From Flavobacteriales bacterium (GTDB taxonomy: Bacteria; Bacteroidota; Bacteroidia; Flavobacteriales_F; PHOS-HE28): a DNA stretch of 64,000 nucleotides. Under the pieces are notes generated by a model. That model was not told where the DNA came from. It saw nothing but the letters and a program-made list of their open reading frames with translations, and ran no database searches. Below, piece by piece: positions 26,509 to 35,632 of this stretch. A program made the position numbers and the translations under genes. Location of the stretch: the NCBI GenBank assembly GCA_016699575.1, contig CP064979.1, positions 1,922,001 through 1,986,000 of the forward strand, read 5' to 3'. Position 1 is the first letter of the stretch; each line of letters opens with the position of its first letter.

Positions 26509-27369
26509 ATGGATCGCAAGGAGTTCCTCAAGAAAAGCCTGCTCGGTGCGGGCGCCGCCGCGATCGCCGGGCCAGCGCTGCAAGCCCAAGAGGATACCGC
26601 ACCAGCCGTACTGGGCTTCGAACATCTGCCTTCCGCAACACCGCACATCATGGCCAACACCGTCCTGCACAAAGCCGCCACACGCGGCCTCGCCGATCAT
26701 GGTTGGTTGAACAGCCACCACACCTTCAGCTTCGCCAACTACTACGATCCGGATCGCATGAATTTCGGAGTGCTGCGCGTGCTCAACGACGACGTCGTGG
26801 CTCCGGGCATGGGCTTCGGAACGCACCCCCACGACAACATGGAGATCATCTCCATCCCGCTGGAGGGGGACCTTGAGCACAAGGACAGCATGGGCAATAC
26901 GGCCGTGATCCGCAACGGCGATGTGCAGGTGATGAGCGCGGGAACGGGCATCCGCCACAGCGAGTTCAACAAGAACGCGGACAGCACGGTGAAGTTCCTC
27001 CAGATCTGGGTCTTCCCCAACAAGCGCAATGTGGCGCCCCGCTACGACCAGATCACTCTTGACCCCGCCAAGCGGCACAACCGGCTGCAACAGATCCTCT
27101 CACCACGCGCCGATGACGAGGGGGTGTGGGTCCACCAGAACGCATGGTTCCACCTAGGTTCGTTCGACAAGGGTGCCTCGACCAACTACGCGTTGAAAGA
27201 TCCGACGAACGGTGTGTACGTGTTCGTGATCAAGGGAGACTTCACCGTGAACGGTGTGGCATTGAACCAACGCGATGGAATGGGCGTGTGGGATGTGAAC
27301 GAATTCGCGTTGAAGGCGGACAGCAATGGCGCCGAAGTGCTGTTGATGGAAATTCCCATGCAACGATGA
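26509..27369 (+). CDS. Pirin-family protein with an export-like N-terminus
   Basis: A 286-residue bicupin. Residues 1-27 (DRKEFLKKSLLGAGAAAIAG, then PALQAQ) look like a Tat-type or Sec signal, with RK in place of RR. The mature part is pirin: the metal ligands are in GFGTHPHDNMEIISIPLEG (two His) and RHSEFN, with the conserved Glu. Known pirins are cytosolic or nuclear, and some bacterial ones act as quercetin dioxygenases. The stop codon overlaps the nitroreductase start (ATGA). Exported pirins with this leader occur in Bacteroidota, but I cannot prove export from sequence alone. Confidence 0.85.
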   Translation: MDRKEFLKKSLLGAGAAAIAGPALQAQEDTAPAVLGFEHLPSATPHIMANTVLHKAATRGLADHGWLNSHHTFSFANYYDPDRMNFGVLRVLNDDVVAPGMGFGTHPHDNMEIISIPLEGDLEHKDSMGNTAVIRNGDVQVMSAGTGIRHSEFNKNADSTVKFLQIWVFPNKRNVAPRYDQITLDPAKRHNRLQQILSPRADDEGVWVHQNAWFHLGSFDKGASTNYALKDPTNGVYVFVIKGDFTVNGVALNQRDGMGVWDVNEFALKADSNGAEVLLMEIPMQR

Positions 27370-27983
27370 CCTTCGCGGCGCTTACGACAGACATGCCGGT
27401 CGATATCAAAGGCCTGAAAGCTGCGCCCACGGAGCATGCGGTGATCCCCTTGATCCGGCAGCGCTTCAGTGCGCGCGGCTTCAGTGATGCACCGCTCACG
27501 ACCGACGTGCTCATGACATTGTTCGAGGCCGCGGCATGGGCACCGAGCAGCATGAACGAACAACCGTGGCGCTACCGGTTTGCCCTGCGGGGATCACAGC
27601 AGTTCGAACTGCTGTGGTCTTGTTTGACCGCTGGAAACCAGCCATGGACGAAGAATGCCGGCGCACTTGTCGTGTGCAGCGGCAGCACCGTTCTGCAGCG
27701 CAACGGGGAGCCGAACCACTACTGGTTGCACGATGTTGGATCGGCCAACTCGAACCTTCTCCTGCAGGCGGCCAGCATGGACATCTATGGTCACTTGATG
27801 GGCGGCTTCGACCGGGCCAAGGCAAGTGAACTGCTTGGTCCTGTCGGGGGCAAAGAGGAGATCGCCTGCTTTCTGGCGCTCGGATATTTAGGCGACCCGG
27901 CGACACTTGTGGAACCGTTCAAGACACGCGAACACACGCCGCGTGCACGTCGGGCACTGGACCAGACCGTAATCGCACTTTGA
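27366..27983 (+). CDS. Nitroreductase-family protein
   Basis: A 205-residue flavoprotein-type oxidoreductase. Start ATG 27366 overlaps the pirin stop codon by four bases, so translation is coupled. The FMN-binding N-terminus has RQRFSARGFS, and EAAAWAPSSMNEQPWRYRF matches the family's core (AxxAPSxxNxQPWRF). The C-terminal LALGYLG is also typical. The substrate is unknown; family members reduce nitroaromatics, quinones or enones with NAD(P)H. It forms a probable operon with the Crp-type regulator and pirin, which suggests a response to electrophiles or quinones, but this is inference. Confidence 0.9.
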   Translation: MTFAALTTDMPVDIKGLKAAPTEHAVIPLIRQRFSARGFSDAPLTTDVLMTLFEAAAWAPSSMNEQPWRYRFALRGSQQFELLWSCLTAGNQPWTKNAGALVVCSGSTVLQRNGEPNHYWLHDVGSANSNLLLQAASMDIYGHLMGGFDRAKASELLGPVGGKEEIACFLALGYLGDPATLVEPFKTREHTPRARRALDQTVIAL

Positions 27984-28040
27984 GCGGGAAACCTTCGCCC
28001 ACCAACGTCTGACCTTGATGCTCTTCATCTTTGTTGCATC

Positions 28041-28460
28041 ATGCCGCACGACCCCCTGTTCGAAGAACGCGTCGCCAATGCGCTGAAGGCACAAGGCGCC
28101 GAACCAGAGCACAAGAAGATGTTCGGTGGCGTCGCCTTCATGGTACGCGGCCACATGACCGTGGGCATTACCAACAAGGGCGACTTCATGGTGCGTTTCG
28201 ACAGCACGCGCCATGCAGAGATCAGCCAATGGCCGGGGGCGAAACCAATGACGTTCGGCAAAGGCGAGATGAAGGGGTTCCTCTTCGTGGACGCCGACGC
28301 CGTTGCCGCGAAGTCATCCTTGGACAAATGGGTGAAGCTGTCCTTGGCGCATAATGCCACATTGCCGGTGAAGGTGGCGAGTGCAGTTTTGGCCAAAGCC
28401 ACGAAGACTTCAGGCAAGAAAAAGCCTGCGGGCCAGCCAAAGGTCCGAGGCAAGAAGTAG
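28041..28460 (+). CDS. TfoX/Sxy N-terminal domain protein
   Basis: A 139-residue protein made of the TfoX N-terminal domain (KKMFGGVAFMVRGHMTVGIT near residue 25, VRFDSTRH, and MKGFLFVDAD), with a lysine-rich tail (KKKPAGQPKVRGKK). TfoX/Sxy controls competence in gammaproteobacteria, but stand-alone N-domain proteins in Bacteroidota have no known role. The basic tail may bind nucleic acid. A 15-base palindrome (CGGGTCATTGACCCG, 28467-28481) lies just past the stop codon. Confidence 0.85.
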   Translation: MPHDPLFEERVANALKAQGAEPEHKKMFGGVAFMVRGHMTVGITNKGDFMVRFDSTRHAEISQWPGAKPMTFGKGEMKGFLFVDADAVAAKSSLDKWVKLSLAHNATLPVKVASAVLAKATKTSGKKKPAGQPKVRGKK

Positions 28461-28618
28461 GATTGCCGGGTCATTGACCCGCTCGGAACAGCCGCTCACC
28501 CGTTGAATTCGTCGTTGCACGGGATCGCACGTTGCGTCCGGTCGCGCCGTGAACAGCTTTGGTTGAAGAACGCCAAGTGACCGGGTTGGATCCCGATCGG
28601 CGCGGCGCATCTTTCGAT

Positions 28619-29251
28619 ATGGGAGCAACAGCGCAACTCGCTTCATCGCTCGGTCGCAGCGACGAGCAACCGAACATCGCCTTGGCCGAGGCCATCGTTT
28701 CCACCAAGGACATGAACAACGTCCGCGAACTTGTGGACCTGCTGAACGCGAAGGACAAGGCGCTGAAGGGCGATGCCGTGAAAACGCTGTACGAGGTCGG
28801 CGCGCGCGACCCGCAATTGATCGCGCCTTTCCTGGCACAGTTCAAGAACCTGCTCACCAGCACGGACAACCGACTGGTGTGGGGCGCCATGTGCGCCATC
28901 GACGCCATCACCTTGGCCAAGCCCGAAGCCGTGTTCATGATCATTCCACAGATCATGGCCGCGGTGGAACGGGGCTCGGTGATCACGCGTGATCACGCGG
29001 TGAAGGCACTGGCCAAGCTCTCCACCGACGATCGTTTCAGCCGCACTACGATGCCGCTGCTCTTGGAACAACTGCGCACCTGCCCGGTGAACCAGTTCCC
29101 GATGTATGCGGAAGAGGTGGAAGCAGCCACGAAACCCGGCGCTGCAAAACAGGTCGTCTCGGCACTGGAGACCCGCATGGCCGAGATGCCGACGGAAGCG
29201 AAACGCAAGCGTGTGGAGAAGGTGTTGCGGAAACTGGCCAAGAAGGGGTAG
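28619..29251 (+). CDS. HEAT-repeat-like protein
   Basis: A 210-residue helical protein. I prefer ATG 28619; a TTG at 28559 extends it by 20 residues. Helical repeats of about 35-40 residues are visible: NNVRELVDLLNAKDKALKGD, then APFLAQFKNLLTSTDNRLVW, then DHAVKALAKLSTDDRFSR. There are no catalytic motifs and no signal peptide. HEAT-like scaffolds mediate protein interactions. The downstream DUF2339 gene starts 51 bases later. Function unknown. Confidence 0.75.
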   Translation: MGATAQLASSLGRSDEQPNIALAEAIVSTKDMNNVRELVDLLNAKDKALKGDAVKTLYEVGARDPQLIAPFLAQFKNLLTSTDNRLVWGAMCAIDAITLAKPEAVFMIIPQIMAAVERGSVITRDHAVKALAKLSTDDRFSRTTMPLLLEQLRTCPVNQFPMYAEEVEAATKPGAAKQVVSALETRMAEMPTEAKRKRVEKVLRKLAKKG

Positions 29252-29302
29252 GGGCGAGGCGGGGGCGGTTCGGCGTTCCGTGCTAGCTTGCCGCAACCCA
29301 CC

Positions 29303-31819
29303 ATGGAAGGACTGGTCGTTCTCCTTGCGCTGATCCCCATAGCGCTCCTCATTCTAGCTATTGTCACCGCCTTCCGAACAGGGTCTATCGCCCGCGAGGT
29401 GGATGCGCTACGCAAGGAACTCGCCACCATGCGGAAGTTGCTCGGCGAGCAGGGCGCTGCACCGCGGGTCACGGTCCCGCCGTCGGTGGCACCACCACCA
29501 CCGGTTGCTCCTCCCGCTCCCGCGCAACCGCCGGTTGCCACCCCCGAACCCTGGTACACCGGCATGAGCGAACCGGCACCCCGTGTGTTCGAGGCACCAG
29601 CAAGCGGACCGGCCGAGGTGAAGCCCGATCACGCGCCACCACCACCGCGCATTGTGGTAACGCAAACGAGCGCTCCGCCACCCGTGGCCGAGGTTGCGCG
29701 GCCCGTGGTTGCCGCACCTCCGCCGCAACGTTCACCAGCACCGCCACCACCACCGCAGAAAGGAGCGTGGGAGCGGTTCCTGGAGAACAACCCCGACTTG
29801 GAGAAGTTCATCGGCGAGAACCTCATCAACAAGATCGGCATTGCCATACTGGTGCTGGGCCTAGGGTTCCTGATGCGGTATGCGATCGGCAAGAACTACA
29901 TCAATGAGGTGGGCCGCGTGCTGATCGGCGTTGGTGCCGGAGCGGCGCTCATGTACATCGCGCATCGGCTCCGGACAAAGCTCCGCGCGTTCAGCAGCGT
30001 GCTGTTGGCGGGAGGATTGAGCGTGCTCTACTTCACCATCACCATCGCCTACCAGCAGTACGAGCTCTTCACCCAGCTGCAGGCCTTCGCCATCATGGTG
30101 GTCATCACGGCGCTAGCGGTTGTCTTCTCCGTTGCCTACGATCGGCGCGAGCTCGCCGTCATCGCGCTCATTGGAGGGTTTGCCGCGCCTTTCATGGTGA
30201 GCAAGGGCGACGGCAACTTCATGGTGCTCTTCACCTACTTGCTCATCCTCGATGCCGGCATGTTGGTGCTCGCGCTCATCAAGCGCTGGAACATTGTGCA
30301 TCTGGTCGCGTACGGCCTAACGCTCATCGTTTTCGGCGCGTGGGCTGCAGGTCCGTACACCGGTCTTGAGCCTCGCCCATGGTCGTGGGGCTTCGTGTTC
30401 GCCACGTGCTTCCATCTGGTGTTCTTCGCCATGGCGGTGGGCTACAACCTCAGGCACCGCCTGCAGTTCCGACCGCTGGAGTTCGGCTTGTTGGTGAGCA
30501 ACACTGCTGGTTATTACGCGGCGGGCATGCACTTCCTGAGCGATGCCGAGCTGTACGCACACCCGAAGTGGACGGGCCTGTTCACGGCCGCCCTGGGGTT
30601 GTTCCACGCCGTGTTCGCGTTCGTCTTCTACCGCCGGCAGCAAGTGCCGCGCAACCTGGTGCTGCTGCTTATCGGCCTTGCGCTCACCCTGTGCACACTG
30701 GCCGTGCCGGTGCAGCTGGAGGGCTACACCATCACCTTGTTCTGGGCCGCGGAAGCGGTGCTGTTGGTGTGGTTCGCACAACGCGCCGGATTGCCGTTGG
30801 TGCAACGCGGTGCTGTGATCGTCGCGGTGCTCGGGCTGATCAGCTTGCTGATGGACATCGACGCATTCTACAACTTCCTGCGCCCAGAACTGCCGCCCCT
30901 TGTCAATGCTGGCTGGATCACGGGCATGGTGGTGGTGGCCAGCATGGTGGCATTGTGGTGGTTGTGGAAACGCCAGGACGCAAAAGGGGAGGAGCACACG
31001 ATGCGCATCATTCCCGGCGTCGGCCTGAAGCCGTTCGCGACCGTCGCGCTGGTGATCGCCATTGGCCTCGGCTACTTGGTCAACCTGTTGGAACTGCGGA
31101 ACCAAAGCGCCAAGCTGCTCAGCAACGACGGCGTGCGGATGGCCACCATGCTGTTTACTTTGCTGTATGCGCTTGGTGTGGAGTTCTTCACGCGCAAGGA
31201 GGAGCTGCTCGTGCGCCGCGTGGTGTTCACGCTGGCTGCGCTGGTGCTGCTGGTGTATGTCACCGGGTTCTACCAGGCAAGCCGGACAAGTCTCGAGGAA
31301 ATGCTGCTGGGTTCAGCGCGCAGGTTCGGCATCCATTACGCTGCGCTCGCGTGCTGTGTGGGGCTGGTGGTACGCACGGCCTTGCTGGCGCGAACGGTTG
31401 TTCCCCGACCATCGCAGACATGGAACATCTACCTGTGGGCCATGTGCGCGTACCTCGTTGTATTGGCCAGCCAGGAATTGGACCATCTGATGGTGCTGGT
31501 GAACCACGAGCCCGGCCAGAGCATGATGGCGGCATTGCGCAAAGCGCGGCGTGCTGGCTATCCGATCCTCTGGGGCGTGGGTTCGTTCTTGTTCATGTGG
31601 TACGGCATGCGCAACAAGTTGAAGATGGTGCGCATCATCGCACTCGTGCTCTTCGGCATCACCTTGGTGAAGCTCTTCGTCTTCGACCTGCGCGGCATCA
31701 GCGAAGGCGGGAAGGTTGCAGCGTTCATCTGCCTGGGCATCCTGCTGTTGGTGGTTAGCTTCATGTACAACAAACTGAAGGGATTGTTCGTGGATGACAG
31801 TGAAGCCGTGAAGCAATGA
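29303..31819 (+). CDS. DUF2339 multi-spanning membrane protein
   Basis: An 838-residue inner-membrane protein starting at ATG 29303. Residues 1-25 form the first membrane segment, residues 30-48 look coiled-coil, and residues 50-155 are very rich in proline, alanine and valine. More than 20 membrane segments follow, starting from the conserved ENLINKIGIAILVLGLGFL, which is the DUF2339 hallmark. The end of the gene overlaps the start of a DUF3999 gene (ATGA). DUF2339 and DUF3999 pairs recur across Gram-negative bacteria, so they probably form one envelope complex. Biochemical function is not established. Confidence 0.92.
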   Translation: MEGLVVLLALIPIALLILAIVTAFRTGSIAREVDALRKELATMRKLLGEQGAAPRVTVPPSVAPPPPVAPPAPAQPPVATPEPWYTGMSEPAPRVFEAPASGPAEVKPDHAPPPPRIVVTQTSAPPPVAEVARPVVAAPPPQRSPAPPPPPQKGAWERFLENNPDLEKFIGENLINKIGIAILVLGLGFLMRYAIGKNYINEVGRVLIGVGAGAALMYIAHRLRTKLRAFSSVLLAGGLSVLYFTITIAYQQYELFTQLQAFAIMVVITALAVVFSVAYDRRELAVIALIGGFAAPFMVSKGDGNFMVLFTYLLILDAGMLVLALIKRWNIVHLVAYGLTLIVFGAWAAGPYTGLEPRPWSWGFVFATCFHLVFFAMAVGYNLRHRLQFRPLEFGLLVSNTAGYYAAGMHFLSDAELYAHPKWTGLFTAALGLFHAVFAFVFYRRQQVPRNLVLLLIGLALTLCTLAVPVQLEGYTITLFWAAEAVLLVWFAQRAGLPLVQRGAVIVAVLGLISLLMDIDAFYNFLRPELPPLVNAGWITGMVVVASMVALWWLWKRQDAKGEEHTMRIIPGVGLKPFATVALVIAIGLGYLVNLLELRNQSAKLLSNDGVRMATMLFTLLYALGVEFFTRKEELLVRRVVFTLAALVLLVYVTGFYQASRTSLEEMLLGSARRFGIHYAALACCVGLVVRTALLARTVVPRPSQTWNIYLWAMCAYLVVLASQELDHLMVLVNHEPGQSMMAALRKARRAGYPILWGVGSFLFMWYGMRNKLKMVRIIALVLFGITLVKLFVFDLRGISEGGKVAAFICLGILLLVVSFMYNKLKGLFVDDSEAVKQ

Positions 31820-33057
31820 AGCAGTGGAGCAGATGGTGCGTGCTGGTAGGTTCCGCGGCTATCGGGGGCGGTGCGATCGCGCAGCAATGGAAGGCCGAGG
31901 TGCCCACAGTGGAGAATGCGGGGTTGTATCGGATTGAATTATCGGCGGAGATAATCGCTAGGTCAGTACAGAACCTTGAAGATGTGCGCATCATTGAACG
32001 ATCGGGGACTATGGTCCCGTTCGTTCTGGATCTTCCTGAGAGCGGCTCGAAGGTTGAGCGGGAGATGCCGTTCGACATCCTGAGAAATGAAAAGCTGGAC
32101 CACTACACCATCGTCGAGCTTCAGGGATACGAGGGGGAAATAATCGAAGCCATATACCTCTCGGTGCGGAATGCTTGGGTTGTGAAGGATGCGACCATCA
32201 CCGGAAGTGATGACCGAAAGAACTGGTACGCTCTTGCCCAACAGCGTGTTGAACCCGCCTATGGTGGGCCGGAGCCGTGCGGTGCGTTGTGTGAGGCGAT
32301 ATTGAGGATCCCACCGAGCGACTATCCGTACTACCGGATTGAGATCAACGATTCTCTCACACCACCCATTAAAGTCGAATCGGCCGAATGGTTCACAACT
32401 GTGGAGGTGGGCACTGGTTGGACACCGATGGAGGGTCTGGTCTGGAGGCAGGCGGAATCGTCCGGGATAACGCGCATAGAGTGTTTTTTGCCCTATCCGG
32501 GACGGATTGATCGCATCGACATGGGTTTTAAACACGCAGGGATGTTCCATCGGGAGGGTCGCCTGGTAGTACCAATAGTCCGAGAAACAAGGCACGGGTC
32601 AAAGAGACGGTCTGAGCGGATCGAAAGCGTCGTGTCACGGTTTGTGATCGACTCACGCCGAAAGAACTTTGTTGAACTCTCGAATGAGCCCATGGACACG
32701 TTTACGATTGTAATTGAGAATGTGGACAACAGACCACTGGCGTTCGAATCGGTTCGGCTTGGACAACGGACGACTTCGATGTTGGTATTGCTTGAACAAT
32801 CGAAGCACTACACCATCACCACCGGCGATCCGAAGAAGCAAGCACCGCAATACGACCTAGCCCACTTCAAAGAGGAATTGCCCGCACCCATCGCAACGCT
32901 GAACCACGGCCCGCTCATCGCGTTGCCATCCACCGCGCGGCAAGGCCCCACCATTGCCCCTTCACGCTGGTGGATCTGGGCCGGACTTGTCGCGGTGCTC
33001 GGCCTGGTCGGCTTCATGGCCGTGCGCATGCTCCGCGAACCACCTTCGACCACCTGA
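31816..33057 (+). CDS. DUF3999 family exported protein
   Basis: A 413-residue protein with a signal peptide (about residues 1-22, ending GAIAQQ), a long beta-rich periplasmic part, and one C-terminal membrane segment (WWIWAGLVAVLGLVGFMAV) followed by a short basic tail. The layout and the translational coupling to DUF2339 fit DUF3999. Bases about 31900-32800 look AT-richer than the surrounding genes while the last 250 bases return to the local composition, which hints at a patchy origin. Role unknown; partner of the DUF2339 protein by inference. Confidence 0.8.
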   Translation: MKQWSRWCVLVGSAAIGGGAIAQQWKAEVPTVENAGLYRIELSAEIIARSVQNLEDVRIIERSGTMVPFVLDLPESGSKVEREMPFDILRNEKLDHYTIVELQGYEGEIIEAIYLSVRNAWVVKDATITGSDDRKNWYALAQQRVEPAYGGPEPCGALCEAILRIPPSDYPYYRIEINDSLTPPIKVESAEWFTTVEVGTGWTPMEGLVWRQAESSGITRIECFLPYPGRIDRIDMGFKHAGMFHREGRLVVPIVRETRHGSKRRSERIESVVSRFVIDSRRKNFVELSNEPMDTFTIVIENVDNRPLAFESVRLGQRTTSMLVLLEQSKHYTITTGDPKKQAPQYDLAHFKEELPAPIATLNHGPLIALPSTARQGPTIAPSRWWIWAGLVAVLGLVGFMAVRMLREPPSTT

Positions 33058-33060
33058 CCT

Positions 33061-34884
33061 ATGACCATCGCACTACGCTCGATGCTCCGCATGTTCAACC
33101 ACCATAACGTTTTCGTGAAGGTGGCTCTCTGCTTCACCGCTCTATTGCTCAACTGCGTCACAGCCACCGCGCAATGCCCCGGCTGCCAGATCAACTTCGG
33201 CTGCACGAGCAATCCGGCTTATCCCACGCTGTGCCCTCTGCAACCGCCCGATGCGGTGAGCGGACAACCCTACGCCACGGACATCACCTTTTGGATGCCG
33301 GCCAACTTCGACGATCCCGGCACTGGCTTCAATGTGGACTTCCTGCAAATGACCATCACCGGAGTGAGCGGTCTGCCGTTCGGGTTGGACATTGAAACGA
33401 ACAACCCGCTCGGTGTTTACTTCCCGCAGCAGGACCAATACGGCTGCGCGCGCATCTGCGGCACACCGATCGGCGCAGGCACGTTCACCGTCACCATTTC
33501 CATCCTGGCGCAGGTGGAGTACAGCGGCTTCACCATCAATGCGCCACAGCAGTTCCCCATCACACTGGTGGTGCAACCGGGCAGCGGCAACAACAGCGGG
33601 TTTTCGTTCGGACCCTCCGTGGCATGCGGCAGCGCGGAAGTGCAGTTCGACGCGCTCATCGATGGCGCGCCATCACCCACCACCTACGCATGGGATTTCG
33701 GCAATGGCAATACGAGCACCGATGCATCACCCAGCGTGCAGACCTACAGCGGTCCAGGCACGTACACCGTTACGCTGCAAACGACCATTGGTGGTTATGT
33801 GCTCGATGCCGTTGCGCTGAACAGCGTGAACGACAATTGGTGCGGAGACGTGGAAGAACCGGACATCTTCGGGTGCACGGGATCGCCCGACCTCTACTTC
33901 GTGCTCACCGATGGCGGCGGCGGCACGTACACCAGCAGCAGTGGCAGCGACAGCGGCAGCGAAACATGGACAGGACTTGGTTTGGTGCTCAGCAATCCGC
34001 CGTATTCCATCGCCTTCTACGACGAAGACCCGATCAGCCAGGACGACATCCTGGGCACCTTGAACATTCCCGCCGGAACCACGGGCAACCTGCCGTTCAA
34101 TATCGCCGGGGGAACCGTGGGCGGTCTCGACATCAGCTTGCAACCGCAACAGGTGTTCAACGACACCGATAGTGTGGTGGTGTTCCCATTGCCGGAGATG
34201 GTGCTGGGCTACGACACGCTTGCCAGCACCATCTGCGTGCAAGACACCACACTCGTGAGCTATGTCTGGTTCGTGAACGGCGATACGGTTCCGCTGGCCA
34301 CCGGCCCTTGTGTGAACGCGAACGCCCCGGGCTTGTGGTGGGCTGTCGGCAACAACGGCTTCGGGTGCCCGGGCGAAAGCGATACGGTGGTGGTGTGCCC
34401 GACCATGGAGATCACCTACGATGCCGGTGTGCTGTTCGTTGAGGACGAGTTCGACGGCTACGCGTGGACCTTCAACGGACAAGCAATCGCCAACAGTGAT
34501 CAGCCGTTCGTGTTCTCACAAGGAGATGGTCTTTACGTAGTAACGGGAACCACAACGTATGGCTGCGCGGTTATCGACACCCTGCAACTCCTGACCATCG
34601 GGCTTGCTGAAGCAACGGCGTTGGACTCTCCGTTGCTCTTCGTTCACCCGGTCCCGAACAACGGCGACTTCACCGTTAGCGCGACAGGTCTCGCGCCGGG
34701 CGAACTCCGCCTGAGCGTTGTGGATGCCGCTGGTCGCGAAGTGCACGCCCAGGCGCTGGGGTCGTCGGATGGATCCGTTCGTGAGCGCGTGATGCTCGTT
34801 GGCGCCGCACCCGGCCGCTATGCCGTGGTGCTCGGTGACGGCGAAGGCCACCGTGTGTCGCGGCACATCGTGGTGGCCCGCTGA
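33061..34884 (+). CDS. PKD-domain protein with T9SS sorting domain
   Basis: A 607-residue secreted protein. Several start codons are possible in the first 30 bases (33061, 33082, 33091); all give a signal peptide ending near NCVTATAQ. A cysteine-rich N-terminal part (CPGCQINFGC) is followed by a beta domain, a PKD domain (AWDFGNGNTSTD, GTYTVTLQT) near residue 220, and an acidic Gly/Ser-rich region like C2-type domains (YFVLTDGGGGTYTS). The C-terminus (VHPVPNNGDFTV to RHIVVAR) is a type A sorting domain, so it should be exported by T9SS and fixed to the surface. Function unknown, probably adhesin-like. Confidence 0.87.
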   Translation: MTIALRSMLRMFNHHNVFVKVALCFTALLLNCVTATAQCPGCQINFGCTSNPAYPTLCPLQPPDAVSGQPYATDITFWMPANFDDPGTGFNVDFLQMTITGVSGLPFGLDIETNNPLGVYFPQQDQYGCARICGTPIGAGTFTVTISILAQVEYSGFTINAPQQFPITLVVQPGSGNNSGFSFGPSVACGSAEVQFDALIDGAPSPTTYAWDFGNGNTSTDASPSVQTYSGPGTYTVTLQTTIGGYVLDAVALNSVNDNWCGDVEEPDIFGCTGSPDLYFVLTDGGGGTYTSSSGSDSGSETWTGLGLVLSNPPYSIAFYDEDPISQDDILGTLNIPAGTTGNLPFNIAGGTVGGLDISLQPQQVFNDTDSVVVFPLPEMVLGYDTLASTICVQDTTLVSYVWFVNGDTVPLATGPCVNANAPGLWWAVGNNGFGCPGESDTVVVCPTMEITYDAGVLFVEDEFDGYAWTFNGQAIANSDQPFVFSQGDGLYVVTGTTTYGCAVIDTLQLLTIGLAEATALDSPLLFVHPVPNNGDFTVSATGLAPGELRLSVVDAAGREVHAQALGSSDGSVRERVMLVGAAPGRYAVVLGDGEGHRVSRHIVVAR

Positions 34885-34918
34885 CGGCCGCTACATTCGT
34901 CGCCAGCAGAACACGCGC

Positions 34919-35617
34919 ATGATCAACAAAGTGGTCAGCGGCCCCGAGGCCGCTTTGGAAGGCATCGACGATGGCATGACGCTCATGGTGGGCGGCTTCG
35001 GCCTGTGCGGGATCCCGGAGAACAGCATTGCCGCGTTGGTCCGCAAAGGCACGAATGGGCTCACATGCATCAGCAACAATGCCGGTGTGGACGACTTCGG
35101 ATTGGGCCTGCTGCTCAGGACGCGGCAGATCAAGAAGATGATCAGCAGCTACGTGGGCGAGAACGATGAGTTCGAGCGCCAGATGCTGAGCGGCGAGCTG
35201 GAGGTGGATCTCATTCCGCAGGGATCGTTGGCCGAGCGTTGCCGTGCTGGCGGCGCGGGCATCCCGGCGTTCTTTACGCCTGCGGGTTTTGGAACTGAAG
35301 TGGCGGAAGGGAAGGAGGTGCGCGAGTTCGACGGCAAACCCCACATCCTGGAGACATGGCTGCGCGCCGACTTCGCCATTGTGAAGGCATGGAAGGGCGA
35401 CCACTACGGCAACCTGGTGTACAAGCGCACAGCCCGCAACTTCAACCCCATGATGGCGATGGCCGGCAAGATCACCATCGCGGAAGTGGAGCATTTGGTG
35501 CAACCCGGCGAACTGGACCCTGACGAAGTGCACACGCCGGGCATCTTCGTGCAGCGCATCTTCCAAGGCAGCAACTACGAGAAGCGCATCGAGCAACGTA
35601 CGGTGCGCAAGCGCTGA
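34919..35617 (+). CDS. scoA: 3-oxoacid CoA-transferase, subunit A
   Basis: A 232-residue subunit of succinyl-CoA:3-ketoacid CoA-transferase, which activates acetoacetate for use as carbon or for ketone metabolism. The start (MINKVVSGPEAALEGIDDGM) and GGFGLCGIPENSI, NNAGVDDFGLGLLL and GTEVAEGKE are family motifs. A -7-like box TACATTCG lies about 22 bases upstream. Normally the B subunit gene is adjacent; here a 1.8-kb membrane protein gene lies between them, starting 15 bases after this stop codon. Confidence 0.95.
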   Translation: MINKVVSGPEAALEGIDDGMTLMVGGFGLCGIPENSIAALVRKGTNGLTCISNNAGVDDFGLGLLLRTRQIKKMISSYVGENDEFERQMLSGELEVDLIPQGSLAERCRAGGAGIPAFFTPAGFGTEVAEGKEVREFDGKPHILETWLRADFAIVKAWKGDHYGNLVYKRTARNFNPMMAMAGKITIAEVEHLVQPGELDPDEVHTPGIFVQRIFQGSNYEKRIEQRTVRKR

Positions 35618-35632
35618 CGAGCCGCACCGCCC

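Noticed and set aside
28467..28481. Palindrome CGGGTCATTGACCCG after the TfoX-like gene as a terminator
   Set aside because: It is almost a perfect palindrome with no room for a loop and no T-run follows. It could be a protein-binding site, but there is only one copy.
29450..29760. Pro/Ala repeats that looked like a tandem repeat array
   Set aside because: They are a low-complexity linker of the DUF2339 protein, in frame, without an exact repeat unit.
30379..31758. 459-codon alternative frame inside the DUF2339 gene
   Set aside because: Same strand as the DUF2339 gene, rich in Arg, Gly and Pro, and without hydrophobic periodicity.
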